Assembly (NCBI RefSeq): GCF_900143215.1
Contig: NZ_FRDM01000018.1
Coordinates: forward strand, 1 to 64,000
DNA from: Geodermatophilus obscurus
GTDB lineage: Bacteria; Actinomycetota; Actinomycetes; Mycobacteriales; Geodermatophilaceae
DNA length: 64,000 nt
Direction: 5' to 3'
The translations under genes and the position numbers were made by a program. Shown one piece after another: positions 44,480-52,468 of the stretch. How positions within the stretch are numbered: position 1 is the stretch's first letter; each line of letters begins with the position of its first letter. Under the pieces are notes generated by a model. That model ran no database searches. It was not told where the DNA came from and saw only the letters and a list, made by a program, of their open reading frames with translations.

Positions 44480-45487
44480 TCAGGGGCGGATGGCGGTGGG
44501 CTCGCGCTCCAGGGTCACGCCGAAACGCTCCTGCACCGCAGTGATGATCTTCTCGGAGAAGGCCAGCAGCTCCTCGGCGGTCGCGCCGGGCTCGGTGGTC
44601 AGGGCGAGGCTGTGGTGGGGTGAGGTCCCCACGCGCCCGTGGCGGGTGCCGCGACCGAAGCCGGCGTGCTGCACCAGCCAGGCGGCGCTGAGCTTGACCT
44701 GGCCGTCGCCGGCCGGCCAGCTGGGGCAGCCCTCGACCGTCCGCTGCAGCGGGACGACGGGATTGGTGAAGAACGAGCCCGCGCTGCGGCTGGTGGGGTC
44801 GGCGAGGTCCCACACCATGCCCTTGCCGCGGCGCAGCTCCAGCACGGCGGCGCGCACGTCGGCGAGCGGGGTCCGCTCCCCCAGCTCGACGCCGAGGGTG
44901 CGCGCCAGCTCGGCGTAGCCCACCGGCCGGGACAGCTCCCCCGGCTCCAGCTCGAAGGAGACGGTCAGGACGACGTACCGGCCCGGCTCGCGCTTGAGCC
45001 GGCTGTCCCGGTAGGCGAACCCGCACTCCTCCGGGGTGAGCACCTGCTCGGCCGACCGCACGCGGTCCCAGACGCGGACGGCGGCGATGACCTGGCCGAC
45101 CTCCTGGCCGTAGGCGCCGACGTTCTGCACCGGTGTCGCCCCGGTCGAGCCCGGGATGCCGGACATCGCCTCCATGCCGGCCAGCCGCTGTTCGACGGTG
45201 TGCGCGACCAGGTCGTCCCAGGGCTCGCCGGCCTGCACGACCAGCCGGCTCCCGTCCCGCTCGATGCCCCGGCTGCCGACCAGCACCACGTCCCCGGGCC
45301 ACCCGGCGTCCGGGCCGATCAGGTTGGAGCCGCCGCCGAGGACCAGCAGTGGCCGCCCCGCGTCGTCGGCCTCACGGACGGCGGCCACCAGTTCGCCGGG
45401 GTCGGAGACCTCGACCAGCCGGTCGATGGGACCTCCCACGCCGAGGGTCGTCAGCTCCGCGAAGCGGGCGTTCCGTCGGACCTGCAC
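44480..45487 (-). CDS. murB: MurB, UDP-N-acetylenolpyruvoylglucosamine reductase
   Basis: Second committed step to UDP-MurNAc, FAD/NADPH. 335 residues. FAD-binding VLGGGSNLI, GIPGSTGATPVQNVGAYGQE, YRDSRLK, catalytic serine in RSAGSFFTNP, and the C-terminal glutamate in LEREPTAIRP. GTG start follows TAGCGT by 6 bases: probably leaderless. Confidence 0.95.
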   Translation of the reverse strand: MQVRRNARFAELTTLGVGGPIDRLVEVSDPGELVAAVREADDAGRPLLVLGGGSNLIGPDAGWPGDVVLVGSRGIERDGSRLVVQAGEPWDDLVAHTVEQRLAGMEAMSGIPGSTGATPVQNVGAYGQEVGQVIAAVRVWDRVRSAEQVLTPEECGFAYRDSRLKREPGRYVVLTVSFELEPGELSRPVGYAELARTLGVELGERTPLADVRAAVLELRRGKGMVWDLADPTSRSAGSFFTNPVVPLQRTVEGCPSWPAGDGQVKLSAAWLVQHAGFGRGTRHGRVGTSPHHSLALTTEPGATAEELLAFSEKIITAVQERFGVTLEREPTAIRP

Positions 45488-45493
45488 GGCACC

Positions 45494-45513
45494 ACGCTAG
45501 CCGGGACTACGCT
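45494..45513. promoter_or_regulatory. Two back-to-back leaderless promoters (murB / methyltransferase)
   Basis: Only 34 bases separate the two start codons. Minus-strand -10 TAGCGT (45494-45499) is 6 bases from murB GTG; plus-strand -10 TACGCT (45508-45513) is 8 bases from GTG 45522. Each -35 region would fall at the other gene's start codon. Confidence 0.6.
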
Positions 45514-45521
45514 CCGGGCCG

Positions 45522-46394
45522 GTGAGCGAGGCAGGAGGGCGACCCCGGAGAGGCGTGGACCACAAGGGCCGGGCCAGCCTCCCCCGGAAGGCCGCCCCGC
45601 GGCTGGCCGCCGGCCGCGCCCGCGCCCTGGGCCTGCCGACCCGCGGGACCACCAACGCCAACCGGTTGCGCCGGGTCGACCGCTGGCTGCGGGCCACCCA
45701 GGTACCGCGGCTGCGCGACGCCGCCCGGCCGCTCGTCGTCGACCTGGGCTACGGCTCGTCGGCGGTCACCACGCTGGAGCTGGCCGACCGGCTGGGCCCG
45801 GAGGTGCACGGCCTCGAGGTCGTCGGCCTGGAGATCGACCCCGAGCGGGTGACCGCCGTCGCCGCCGACCGCGACCCGCCGCGGGTCGACTTCCGGGTCG
45901 GCGGCTTCGAGCTGGCCGGCCTGCGCCCGGTCCTGGTGCGCGCGTTCAACGTGCTGCGCCAGTACGACGAGGAGTCCGCCGCGCAGGCCTGGCAGACGAT
46001 GTGCGCCGCGCTCGGCCCCGGCGGACTGCTGGTGGAGGGCACCTGCGACGAGTGGGGACGGCGCTCGGCGTGGGTCGCCCTGGACGCCGACGGGCCGCTG
46101 ACCCTGACGCTGTCGGCCCGGGTGTCCGACCTCGACGAGCCCTCCGACCTCGCCGAGCGGCTGCCCAAGGCGCTGATCCACCACAACGTGCCCGGGCAGC
46201 CGGTCCACGTGTTCCTCCGTGCTCTCGACACGGCCTGGGCCACCGCGGCCGGGCTGTCCACCTTCGGCCCGCGCCAGCGCTGGACCGCCGCCGTCGAGAC
46301 CCTCGCCGGACAGGGCTGGCCGTTCGTCGGTTCCAGCCGCCGGTGGCGGCACGGCGAGGTCACCGTGCGCTGGTCGGCCGTCGCCCCGGTCTGA
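45522..46394 (+). CDS. Class I SAM methyltransferase-like protein
   Basis: 290 residues. LVVDLGYGSSAVTTLELADR as motif I, VVGLEIDPERV as motif II, NVLRQYDEESAAQAW, LVEGTCDEWGRRSAWVAL. The acceptor is unknown. GTG start 8 bases after a -10 box. Confidence 0.75.
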   Translation: MSEAGGRPRRGVDHKGRASLPRKAAPRLAAGRARALGLPTRGTTNANRLRRVDRWLRATQVPRLRDAARPLVVDLGYGSSAVTTLELADRLGPEVHGLEVVGLEIDPERVTAVAADRDPPRVDFRVGGFELAGLRPVLVRAFNVLRQYDEESAAQAWQTMCAALGPGGLLVEGTCDEWGRRSAWVALDADGPLTLTLSARVSDLDEPSDLAERLPKALIHHNVPGQPVHVFLRALDTAWATAAGLSTFGPRQRWTAAVETLAGQGWPFVGSSRRWRHGEVTVRWSAVAPV

Positions 46395-46431
46395 GCCCGC
46401 GGGGCGCGGCCCGGGGCACCGTCCGGCGACC

Positions 46432-46469
46432 CGGATCGTGATCCGCCCCACACCTGCCCGACTGGTGTG
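46432..46469. terminator. Two short hairpins after the methyltransferase gene
   Basis: CGGATCGTGATCCG (46432-46445) and CACACC/GGTGTG (46449-46469). Possible terminator pair. Confidence 0.4.
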
Positions 46470-46603
46470 CACCTCGTCGCCGCGACCTCGTCGGCGGCCG
46501 GACGGACCTCCCCCGGCGTCCGCGGCAGGGGTTCCTATCCGCTACGGTCCGTACTTGCGGGGCGACGGAGTCGGACTGCGGAGGAGGGTCTGGGGGCACG
46601 ACC

Positions 46604-46636
46604 ATGCACTGGCTGACCCACGGCCCGAGGCCGTGA
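46604..46636 (+). other. 10-codon upstream ORF overlapping the EAL gene start
   Basis: ATG 46604 encodes MHWLTHGPRP and ends in TGA that overlaps the EAL GTG as GTGA. A -10 box TACGGT (46543-46548) and GAGGAGGG at about 46581 precede it. It may couple translation, or be chance. Confidence 0.3.
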
Positions 46637-47769
46637 CCTCCGTCGGTACGGCAGCTGACTGGCCGCGGCGGGTGGCGTCCGTCCTCGCCGAGCCGTCCCT
46701 GCTGCGACTGCTCTTCCAGCCGATCGTCGACCTGCAACGCGGCGTCGTCGCCGGCTACGAGACCCTCGCCCGGTTCTCCGAGCCCGATGGCCGGCCGAGC
46801 CGGGTGCCACCCGACCAGTGGTTCGCCGCTGCAGGCGCCCAGGGCGTCGGTGCGCGGCTGGAGGGCCTCGTCGTCAGGCGCTGCCTGGACCTGCTGCGCA
46901 CCGTGCCGCCCAACTGCTTCCTCACCGTCAACGTCAGCCCGCACCTGCTCACCGATCCCGAGCTGGCCGGGGCCCTCCTGTCCGTCCCGGACCTCGCTCC
47001 CCTCGTCCTCGAGCTGACCGAGCACCAGGACGTGGCCGACCTGGACCCCCTCATCGCCCTCCGCGACCGGCTGCGCAGCAAGGGCGCGCTCCTCGCGGTC
47101 GACGACGCCGGGTCGGGCTACTCGGGCCTCCAGCAGATCGCCGCCATCAAGCCCCAGATGGTCAAGCTGGACCGGGCCATCGTGAACGGGGTGGACGGCG
47201 ACGAGGTCAAGCTGGCGCTCACCGAGCTGCTCGGCGAGTTCGCCGGACGGATCGACGCGTGGTTGCTGGCCGAGGGCATCGAGGCCTGGGGCGAGGTGGA
47301 GGCGCTCCTCCGCCTGGGTGTGCCCCTCGGCCAGGGCTGGCTCTTCGGCCGGCCCGGACCCGCGTGGCCCCGGCTCGACCCGGGGATGGCCGCGCCGCTG
47401 CGGTTCCGGTCGGCGAGGGCGCGCCTGGTGGAGCACGTGGCCAGCCTCGTCGAGGACGTGCCCGTCGAGGGCGGGCCGGTGGGTGGCGTGGTGGCCGGTG
47501 GCCAGTTGGGGCTGCGCGTCGACTCCGGCGGCCGGCCGCAGGCGCTGCTGCTGCCGCGCCGCCGCGGCGACGACGACCCCGGGCACCGGATCGCCCCGGT
47601 GAGCCTCCGCGTCCCCGTCCTCGCGGGGGTCCGCGAGGTGGCCCGACGGGCGGCGGCGCGCCCCGAGCACTCCCGCTTCGACCCGATCGTCTGCGTCGAC
47701 GACGTCGGCGTCGCGGTCGGCGTCGTCCGCGTGGAACGTCTCCTGCTCAGGCTCGCCGCCGATGGGTAG
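46633..47769 (+). CDS. EAL-domain protein (c-di-GMP phosphodiesterase candidate) with C-terminal CBS-like region
   Basis: 378 residues from GTG 46633. EAL residues expected for catalysis are present: Glu43 (ETL for EAL), Asn100, Glu127 (ELTE), Asp157-Asp158 (VDDAGSGYSGL), Lys178, Glu214 and Gln234. Residues 255-378 form a second domain ending in FDPIVCVDDVGVAVGVVRVE, which looks like half of a CBS pair and could bind a nucleotide. No membrane helix. Start is uncertain; the longer frame upstream has no good site. Confidence 0.8.
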   Translation: MTSVGTAADWPRRVASVLAEPSLLRLLFQPIVDLQRGVVAGYETLARFSEPDGRPSRVPPDQWFAAAGAQGVGARLEGLVVRRCLDLLRTVPPNCFLTVNVSPHLLTDPELAGALLSVPDLAPLVLELTEHQDVADLDPLIALRDRLRSKGALLAVDDAGSGYSGLQQIAAIKPQMVKLDRAIVNGVDGDEVKLALTELLGEFAGRIDAWLLAEGIEAWGEVEALLRLGVPLGQGWLFGRPGPAWPRLDPGMAAPLRFRSARARLVEHVASLVEDVPVEGGPVGGVVAGGQLGLRVDSGGRPQALLLPRRRGDDDPGHRIAPVSLRVPVLAGVREVARRAAARPEHSRFDPIVCVDDVGVAVGVVRVERLLLRLAADG

Positions 47770-47808
47770 GAGCTGGCTGTACCACTGGATCCCTACCACC
47801 ACATCGAG

Positions 47809-47991
47809 GTGACCGTGAAGCAGTTCTCCTGTGGCGACGTCGTCCCCACCTGCACCCGCACCTTCCTCGCACCCACCGACGAGGAGATCCTGGCTGCCGT
47901 CGCCGCGCACGCCCGCGCCGACCACGGCCTCACCGACATCCCGGAGCACCTCGTCGACGAGGTCCGCAGACACATCCGCAGCGACGCGTGA
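47809..47991 (+). CDS. DUF1059 small protein
   Basis: 60 residues. QFSCGDVVPTCTRTF, then DEEILAAVAAHARADHGL is the DUF1059 signature, a small Cys/His protein of unknown function. GTG 47809 with AGG upstream; GTG 47815 would also fit. Confidence 0.85.
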   Translation: MTVKQFSCGDVVPTCTRTFLAPTDEEILAAVAAHARADHGLTDIPEHLVDEVRRHIRSDA

Positions 47992-48093
47992 CCCCGCGGC
48001 GAGATCGCGCGTTCCCGGCCCTCCGGCCGTGCGGGATCGCCGGTCTCGCCGGTACGGCACGATGGTCGACGTGCCTCCCGTCCCGGTGATCCG

Positions 48094-48957
48094 GTGAGCC
48101 GGCGCCGGCAGGCCGAGCCCGTCGTCCCACCCGGTCCCACACCCGTCGACGGCGGCACCGCCGAGCTGCTCGGGGACGCCGACCGCGACGGCTCCTGGGT
48201 GCTGGTGGTGGACGGCACGCCGCAGTCGCACGTCGACCTCGCCGACCCCACCCACCTGGAGTTCGAGTACGTGCGCCGGATGGGCCACGTGCTCGACCTC
48301 GCCGCCGAGGAGGGCCGGCCGATCGACGTCGTGCACCTGGGCGGCGGCGCCCTGACGCTGCCCCGGTACGTCGCGGCGACCCGGCCCGGGTCCCGGCAGA
48401 GGGTCGTCGAGCTCGACCAGCCGCTCACCGAGCTGGTCCGGGCGCACCTGCCGCTGCCGCGCGACGCCCGCGTCCGGGTGCGCGCCGCCGACGCGCGTGC
48501 GGGCCTGGCAGCGCTCCCGAGCGCCGCCGCCGACGTCGTCGTGAGCGACGTCTTCGCCGGGGCCCGCACGCCGGCGCACCTGACCAGCACCGAGTACGCG
48601 CAGGAGGCCCACCGGGTGCTGCGGCCCGGCGGCACCTACACCGCCAACGTCGCCGACGGCCCGCCGCTGCGCTTCGCCCGCGCCCAGGTGGCCACGCTGC
48701 GCGCCGTCTTCATGCACGTGTGCCTGCTCGCCGAGCCGGGCACGCTGCACGGCCGCCGCTTCGGCAACCTGGTCGCGGTCGCCTCGGACGCCGAGCTGCC
48801 GATCCCCGCGCTGGTGCGCCGCTGCGCCGCCGACCCGATGCCGAGCCGGGTGGTCGAGGGCGCCGACCTGGACCGCTTCGCCGGCAACGCGCAGCCGGTG
48901 CACGACGCCGGCGCGGTCGCCTCACCGGAGCCGCCGGAGGGCGTCTTCAGCCGCTGA
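48094..48957 (+). CDS. Spermidine-synthase-like methyltransferase-fold protein
   Basis: 287 residues. VVHLGGGALTLPRYVAATRP and VVELDQPLTELV form the nucleotide site, then VVVSDVFAGARTPAHLTSTE and HRVLRPGGTYTANVADGPPL. Resembles polyamine aminopropyltransferases, but actinobacterial relatives of this length are mostly uncharacterised. It ends inside the convergent macrodomain gene (11 bases shared). Confidence 0.8.
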   Translation: MSRRRQAEPVVPPGPTPVDGGTAELLGDADRDGSWVLVVDGTPQSHVDLADPTHLEFEYVRRMGHVLDLAAEEGRPIDVVHLGGGALTLPRYVAATRPGSRQRVVELDQPLTELVRAHLPLPRDARVRVRAADARAGLAALPSAAADVVVSDVFAGARTPAHLTSTEYAQEAHRVLRPGGTYTANVADGPPLRFARAQVATLRAVFMHVCLLAEPGTLHGRRFGNLVAVASDAELPIPALVRRCAADPMPSRVVEGADLDRFAGNAQPVHDAGAVASPEPPEGVFSR

Positions 48958-49459
48958 GCGCGGCCTCGAACGCCGCCAGCGCACGATCGTCGAACAGCAC
49001 GAACCGCACCTCCTGCACGTGCTGGACCTCGGCCGCGCGGACCCCGGCCACCGCCTGCACCGCGGCGTCCTCCAGCGGCCAGCCGTAGACGCCGGCCGAG
49101 ATCGCGGGGCAGGCCACCGACCGGGCGCCCAGGCCGTCGGCCACCCGCAGGCTCTCGGTGTAGCAGGAGCGCAGGACGGCGGAGCGGTCGACCTCGGCCG
49201 ACCAGATCGGGCCGGCGGTGTGCACCACCCAGCGGGCCGGGAGCCGGCCGGCCGTCGTCGCGACCGCCTGGCCGCGGGGCAGCCGGCCGCCGGGCAGTCC
49301 GGCCTTCAGCGCACGGCACTCCGCCAGGACCTCGGGGCCACCGGCCGCGTGGATCGCGCCGTCGACCCCGCCGCCGCCGAGCAGCCCGGGGTTGGCCGCG
49401 TTGACGACGACGTCGACGTCGGCCTCGGTGATGTCGCCGCGGACCGCGCGCAGGAGCAC
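48947..49459 (-). CDS. Macrodomain protein (O-acetyl-ADP-ribose deacetylase type)
   Basis: 170 residues. VVVNAANPGLLGGGGVDGAI and AVATTAGRLPARWVVHTAGP, ACPAISAGVYGWPL are the MacroD signatures. Removes ADP-ribose or acetyl groups from ADP-ribosylated targets. GTG start, leaderless. Confidence 0.9.
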   Translation of the reverse strand: MLLRAVRGDITEADVDVVVNAANPGLLGGGGVDGAIHAAGGPEVLAECRALKAGLPGGRLPRGQAVATTAGRLPARWVVHTAGPIWSAEVDRSAVLRSCYTESLRVADGLGARSVACPAISAGVYGWPLEDAAVQAVAGVRAAEVQHVQEVRFVLFDDRALAAFEAALSG

Positions 49460-49465
49460 GTACCG

Positions 49466-49475
49466 ACCGTAGGGT
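49466..49475. promoter_or_regulatory. Overlapping divergent -10 boxes (macrodomain / PspC)
   Basis: ACCGTAGGGT: read on the minus strand TACGGT (49466-49471), 6 bases before the macrodomain GTG; read on the plus strand TAGGGT (49470-49475), 7 bases before the PspC ATG. The boxes share the TA at 49470-49471. Confidence 0.65.
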
Positions 49476-49482
49476 CGGGGAC

Positions 49483-49686
49483 ATGACCCCGCCTGCCCGT
49501 CTCCCCCTCCGTCGCGACACGCACAACAAGGTCATCGCCGGTGTCTGCGCGGGGATCGCCCGCCGCTACGGCATCTCGCCGAGCGGCCTGCGCCTGGCGT
49601 TCGTGCTCTCCTGCGTGCTCCCCGGCCCGCAGTTCATCGCCTACCTGGTGCTGTGGATCCTGATCCCGAAGGACACCCGGTACTGA
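49483..49686 (+). CDS. PspC-domain membrane protein
   Basis: 67 residues. RDTHNKVIAGVCAGIARRYG, SPSGLRLAFVLSCVLPGPQF, IAYLVLWILIPKD is the PspC domain with one membrane hairpin. Likely involved in membrane stress. Leaderless ATG. Confidence 0.9.
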   Translation: MTPPARLPLRRDTHNKVIAGVCAGIARRYGISPSGLRLAFVLSCVLPGPQFIAYLVLWILIPKDTRY

Positions 49687-49699
49687 GCGCCCCGGCGGC

Positions 49700-49990
49700 T
49701 CACCAGCTGTTGCCGCCCCGGCTCAGCCCGCGGACCGCGGGCCGGACGTCGACGAGGTAGACGATCGCCGCGATGACCGCCGGCAGGCCCAGGAAGCTCA
49801 GCGGGCTCTGGAAGACGACGATGACGAGCACCGACAGCCCGAGGATGGCCGCCCAGCCGGGCTTGGTGAGCTTGCCCGCTGCGACGTAGCCGGCAGCCGG
49901 GCGGACGAGGGCGTCGACGAGCGCCCACACGGTGAGCGCCAGAGCCGCGTAGAAGAGCACCGCGTACACGGCACCCTGGAAGCTCAGCAT
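49700..49990 (-). CDS. DUF2516 membrane protein (Rv0476-like)
   Basis: 96 residues, two to three helices (GAVYAVLFYAALALTVWALV, AAILGLSVLVIVVFQSP, LGLPAVIAAIVYLVDVRP). DUF2516, kept next to hbhA in mycobacteria. A TACCCT box (49998-50003) lies 7 bases before its ATG: leaderless. Confidence 0.85.
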   Translation of the reverse strand: MLSFQGAVYAVLFYAALALTVWALVDALVRPAAGYVAAGKLTKPGWAAILGLSVLVIVVFQSPLSFLGLPAVIAAIVYLVDVRPAVRGLSRGGNSW

Positions 49991-50062
49991 GCCCGGCAGG
50001 GTACCCGCCGGGCCGCTCCGGGCCGCGGTCCCGCGACCCGTCCGGGGGAGTTCCGGACACGG

Positions 50063-50100
50063 CAGGGCCCCGGAGCGCTGTCCGCGGCTCCGGGGCCCTG
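50063..50100. terminator. Terminator hairpin 3' of hbhA-like gene
   Basis: CAGGGCCCCGGAGC and GCTCCGGGGCCCTG, 14 base pairs with a 10-base loop. Confidence 0.75.
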
Positions 50101-50114
50101 GGACCGTGTGGTGA

Positions 50115-50849
50115 TCAGTTCTCGCGCTTGGCGGTGCGGGTCACCCGCGCGGAGGTGCCGGCCGGCGCCGACTTCCTCGCCGGGCTGGTCTTCTTGGCCG
50201 CGGCGCGCTTGCGGGCCGGCTTGTCGGCCGCGGGCTCCTCGGCCGACTCCAGGGTGGCCTTGGCCTGCTCGGCGGCCTCGTGGGTGGCCTCCTCGGCCTG
50301 GTCGATGGCCTTCTCGGCCTTCGCCGCGGTCTTCTGCGCGATCGAGGTGACCTCGTTCGAGGCCTCGGCGACGGTCTCGGCGGTCTCCTCGAGCACGTCC
50401 TCGAGGGCGTCCTCGACGGCGTCCACGGCACGCTCGGCGCGGCCGACGACCTTGCGGACGACGGGCTGGCGGCGCAGCTCCTCGACGACCTCGGCACCGC
50501 GGACGGCGAGGGTCTCGATGGTGGCGACGGTCTGCGTGCGGGCAGTGCTCACCAGGCCGGCCACGGTGCTGGCGACAGCGTCGGGGCGGACGGCGGAGGC
50601 GACGTGCTGGGCCGACGTGCGCGCGGTCCGGACGGCCTCCTCGGCGCGGGTGCGGGCCTCCTTGGCGGCCAGGTCGACCTGCACCTGGGCCTCGCCGGGC
50701 AGGGCCTCGACGCGCGAGCGCACGGTGCCCACGACGGCGCGGGTGCGCTCGACGGCCAGGTCACCGGCGCCGACAGCGGCCAGCAGGACCTGCTTGTTCT
50801 GGACGGCGACGGTCTCGCCGTACTTCTTCAACGTGTCGGTGGCGGTCAT
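50115..50849 (-). CDS. HBHA-like protein (heparin-binding haemagglutinin family)
   Basis: 244 residues. No signal peptide. N-terminal helix, a long coiled-coil-like Ala/Glu/Val region (residues 30-205), then a Lys/Ala/Pro-rich tail (RKRAAAKKTSPARKSAP) like the heparin-binding tail of mycobacterial HBHA. In a non-pathogen it more likely binds lipid bodies, membrane or polyanions. Translationally coupled to the XRE regulator, as Rv0474-Rv0475. Confidence 0.75.
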   Translation of the reverse strand: MTATDTLKKYGETVAVQNKQVLLAAVGAGDLAVERTRAVVGTVRSRVEALPGEAQVQVDLAAKEARTRAEEAVRTARTSAQHVASAVRPDAVASTVAGLVSTARTQTVATIETLAVRGAEVVEELRRQPVVRKVVGRAERAVDAVEDALEDVLEETAETVAEASNEVTSIAQKTAAKAEKAIDQAEEATHEAAEQAKATLESAEEPAADKPARKRAAAKKTSPARKSAPAGTSARVTRTAKREN

Positions 50850-51358
50850 GCCGACTCCTTCGTGGGATGGGGTGGGGCGGGTTCAGTGGGAGCGACCGGG
50901 GTGGGCGCGCTCGCGGCGTGCTCCCGGACGTAGGTCTCGTACAGCTCGAGCAGCACCGCCTTGTGCCGCTCGGAGAGCGACTGGTCGGCGCGGATCGCCG
51001 CCACGGTGTCCGGGTTGCCGCTGCGGCGGTCGAGGATCCCGGCCTGCTCGTACAGCGTCTCCGCCGAGATCTTCAGGCCTCTGGCGATCGAGGCCAGGAT
51101 CTCCGCGGACGGCTTGCGCAGTCCGCGCTCCACCTGCGAGAGGTACGGGTTGCTGACGCCGGCCACGCGGGCGAGCTCCCGGAGGGACACCCGGGCGGCG
51201 TTGCGCTGCTCCCGGATGAACTCCCCGACCTGGGACCCGGTCGCCGAGACCTTGGAGCGCTCAGCGGCGACGGTCTCCGCGACGCTGCCCGCGAGCTGGT
51301 CCACCTTCTCGCGGACGCTCGTCACCTGCTCGCGGACGAACTCGCCGGGGATCTGCAC
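50846..51358 (-). CDS. XRE-family regulator (Rv0474-like)
   Basis: 170 residues. N-terminal coiled-coil-like segment (residues 1-48), HTH_3 domain (REQRNAARVSLRELARVAGV, SNPYLSQVERGLRKPSAEIL), C-terminal linker with Pro-rich tail. Probably controls the hbhA-like gene and itself. GTG start 7 bases after TAGCGT: leaderless. Confidence 0.88.
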   Translation of the reverse strand: MQIPGEFVREQVTSVREKVDQLAGSVAETVAAERSKVSATGSQVGEFIREQRNAARVSLRELARVAGVSNPYLSQVERGLRKPSAEILASIARGLKISAETLYEQAGILDRRSGNPDTVAAIRADQSLSERHKAVLLELYETYVREHAASAPTPVAPTEPAPPHPTKESA

Positions 51359-51365
51359 GTTGTCG

Positions 51366-51412
51366 ACGCTAGACGCGGGTGCTAGCTATTGCAAGCGGAG
51401 GAGCTAGCACCC
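51366..51412 (-). promoter_or_regulatory. XRE-gene promoter with inverted-repeat operator
   Basis: Minus strand: -35 TTGCAA, 17-base spacer, -10 TAGCGT (51366-51371). Arms GGGTGCTAGCT (51378-51388) and AGCTAGCACCC (51402-51412) form a perfect 11-base inverted repeat, 13 bases apart, around the -35. Likely autoregulatory operator. Confidence 0.6.
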
Positions 51413-51446
51413 GGGCGTGAGACGCCTCACACCCGGCGTGTCGCTG

Positions 51447-52391
51447 TCAGCCGGTCAGCGCCGCGGCGGCCCGCACCTCGCCGACCACGCCGTCCCCACC
51501 CGGGACCGGCGTCACCGCCCAGGCGGCCAACTGCCCCTCCGGGACGCCGAGGTGCCGCAGCCCGGCGCACAGAGCGGGCGTGCGGCCGCGGTCGCCGCCG
51601 TCGTCGAGCTTCAGCGCGACCGCGCCGCGGCCCGGCAGGGCGGCGACGTGCACGCCGTCGGCCCCGCCCTTGACCAGCAGGCCGTCGACGGCGTGCATCA
51701 GGTCGGTGTCCTCCCGGCCGGTGCCCGCCACGAACCAGGGGTGCGCCCGCATCGCGTCGGCGACCGCCCGGTCGTGCGCACCGGCCGCGGCCTCGACCAG
51801 CGAGGACACCCCCCGGGCCAGGCCGGTCAGCGGCAGTCCGTGCTGCGGGGCACCGCAGCCGTCGACGACGACCGCCGCCACCGGGGTGTCCGCCGCCTCC
51901 CCGAGCCGGGTCTCGATCGCCTGCTGCAGCGGGTGCTCGCGCTCGAGGTACCCCTTCGTGGGCCAGCCGGCGGCGACGCAGGCCGACAGCATCGCCGCGT
52001 GCTTGCCCGAGCAGTTCATCGCCAGCCGCTCCGGCGCCCGGCCGGCGACCAGCCAGGCGGCGCGGGTGGCCTCGTGCGAGGGCAGCGCCGGCGGGCAGCC
52101 GAGGTCGTCGGGCGAGAGGCCCGCGGCCGTGAGCATGCCGGCGACCAGCTCACGGTGGCCGTCCTCGCCGGAGTGCGAACCGGCACCGATGGCCAGCTCC
52201 TCCCCCGAGCGCGGTGTCCAGCCGGCGGCCAGCAGCGCGGTCGCCTGCACCGGCTTGTTCGCCGACCGCGGCAGCACCGGCCGGTCGACGTCCCCGACCG
52301 CGTGCAGCACCGCACCGTCGGGGCCGACGACGACCAGCGAGCCGCGGTGCACCGACTCCAGGAACCCCGAGCGCTCCACCTCCACCAGCAC
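51447..52391 (-). CDS. Asparaginase II family protein
   Basis: 314 residues from GTG 52391, which has GGAG six bases upstream. A TTG at 52472 overlapping the rsiG stop would add 27 residues, but those are encoded by the palindromic element, so I reject it. Motifs: RSANKPVQATALLAAGW, GAGSHSGEDGHRELV, MNCSGKHAAML, VDGCGAPQHGLPL. Hydrolyses asparagine. Confidence 0.88.
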   Translation of the reverse strand: MLVEVERSGFLESVHRGSLVVVGPDGAVLHAVGDVDRPVLPRSANKPVQATALLAAGWTPRSGEELAIGAGSHSGEDGHRELVAGMLTAAGLSPDDLGCPPALPSHEATRAAWLVAGRAPERLAMNCSGKHAAMLSACVAAGWPTKGYLEREHPLQQAIETRLGEAADTPVAAVVVDGCGAPQHGLPLTGLARGVSSLVEAAAGAHDRAVADAMRAHPWFVAGTGREDTDLMHAVDGLLVKGGADGVHVAALPGRGAVALKLDDGGDRGRTPALCAGLRHLGVPEGQLAAWAVTPVPGGDGVVGEVRAAAALTG

Positions 52392-52411
52392 CGGGTTCTC
52401 CGGCCACAGGA

Positions 52412-52467
52412 GGGCCCCCTCGCCCCCCGCCACTCGCGAGCTCGCGGCGGGCCCCCGCGAGAGGGCC
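52412..52467. repeat. Palindromic element between rsiG and asparaginase gene
   Basis: Inverted orientation: arms GGCCCCCTCGC (52413-52423) and GCGAGAGGGCC (52457-52467), core CCGCCACTCGCGAGCTCGCG. It is inside a likely transcription unit. Confidence 0.75.
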
Positions 52468-52468
52468 G

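Noticed and set aside
48062-48097. 11-codon ORF (MVDVPPVPVIR) overlapping the 48094 start by GTGA
   Set aside because: No ribosome binding site and no correctly spaced -10 box; at this GC content such overlaps arise easily by chance.
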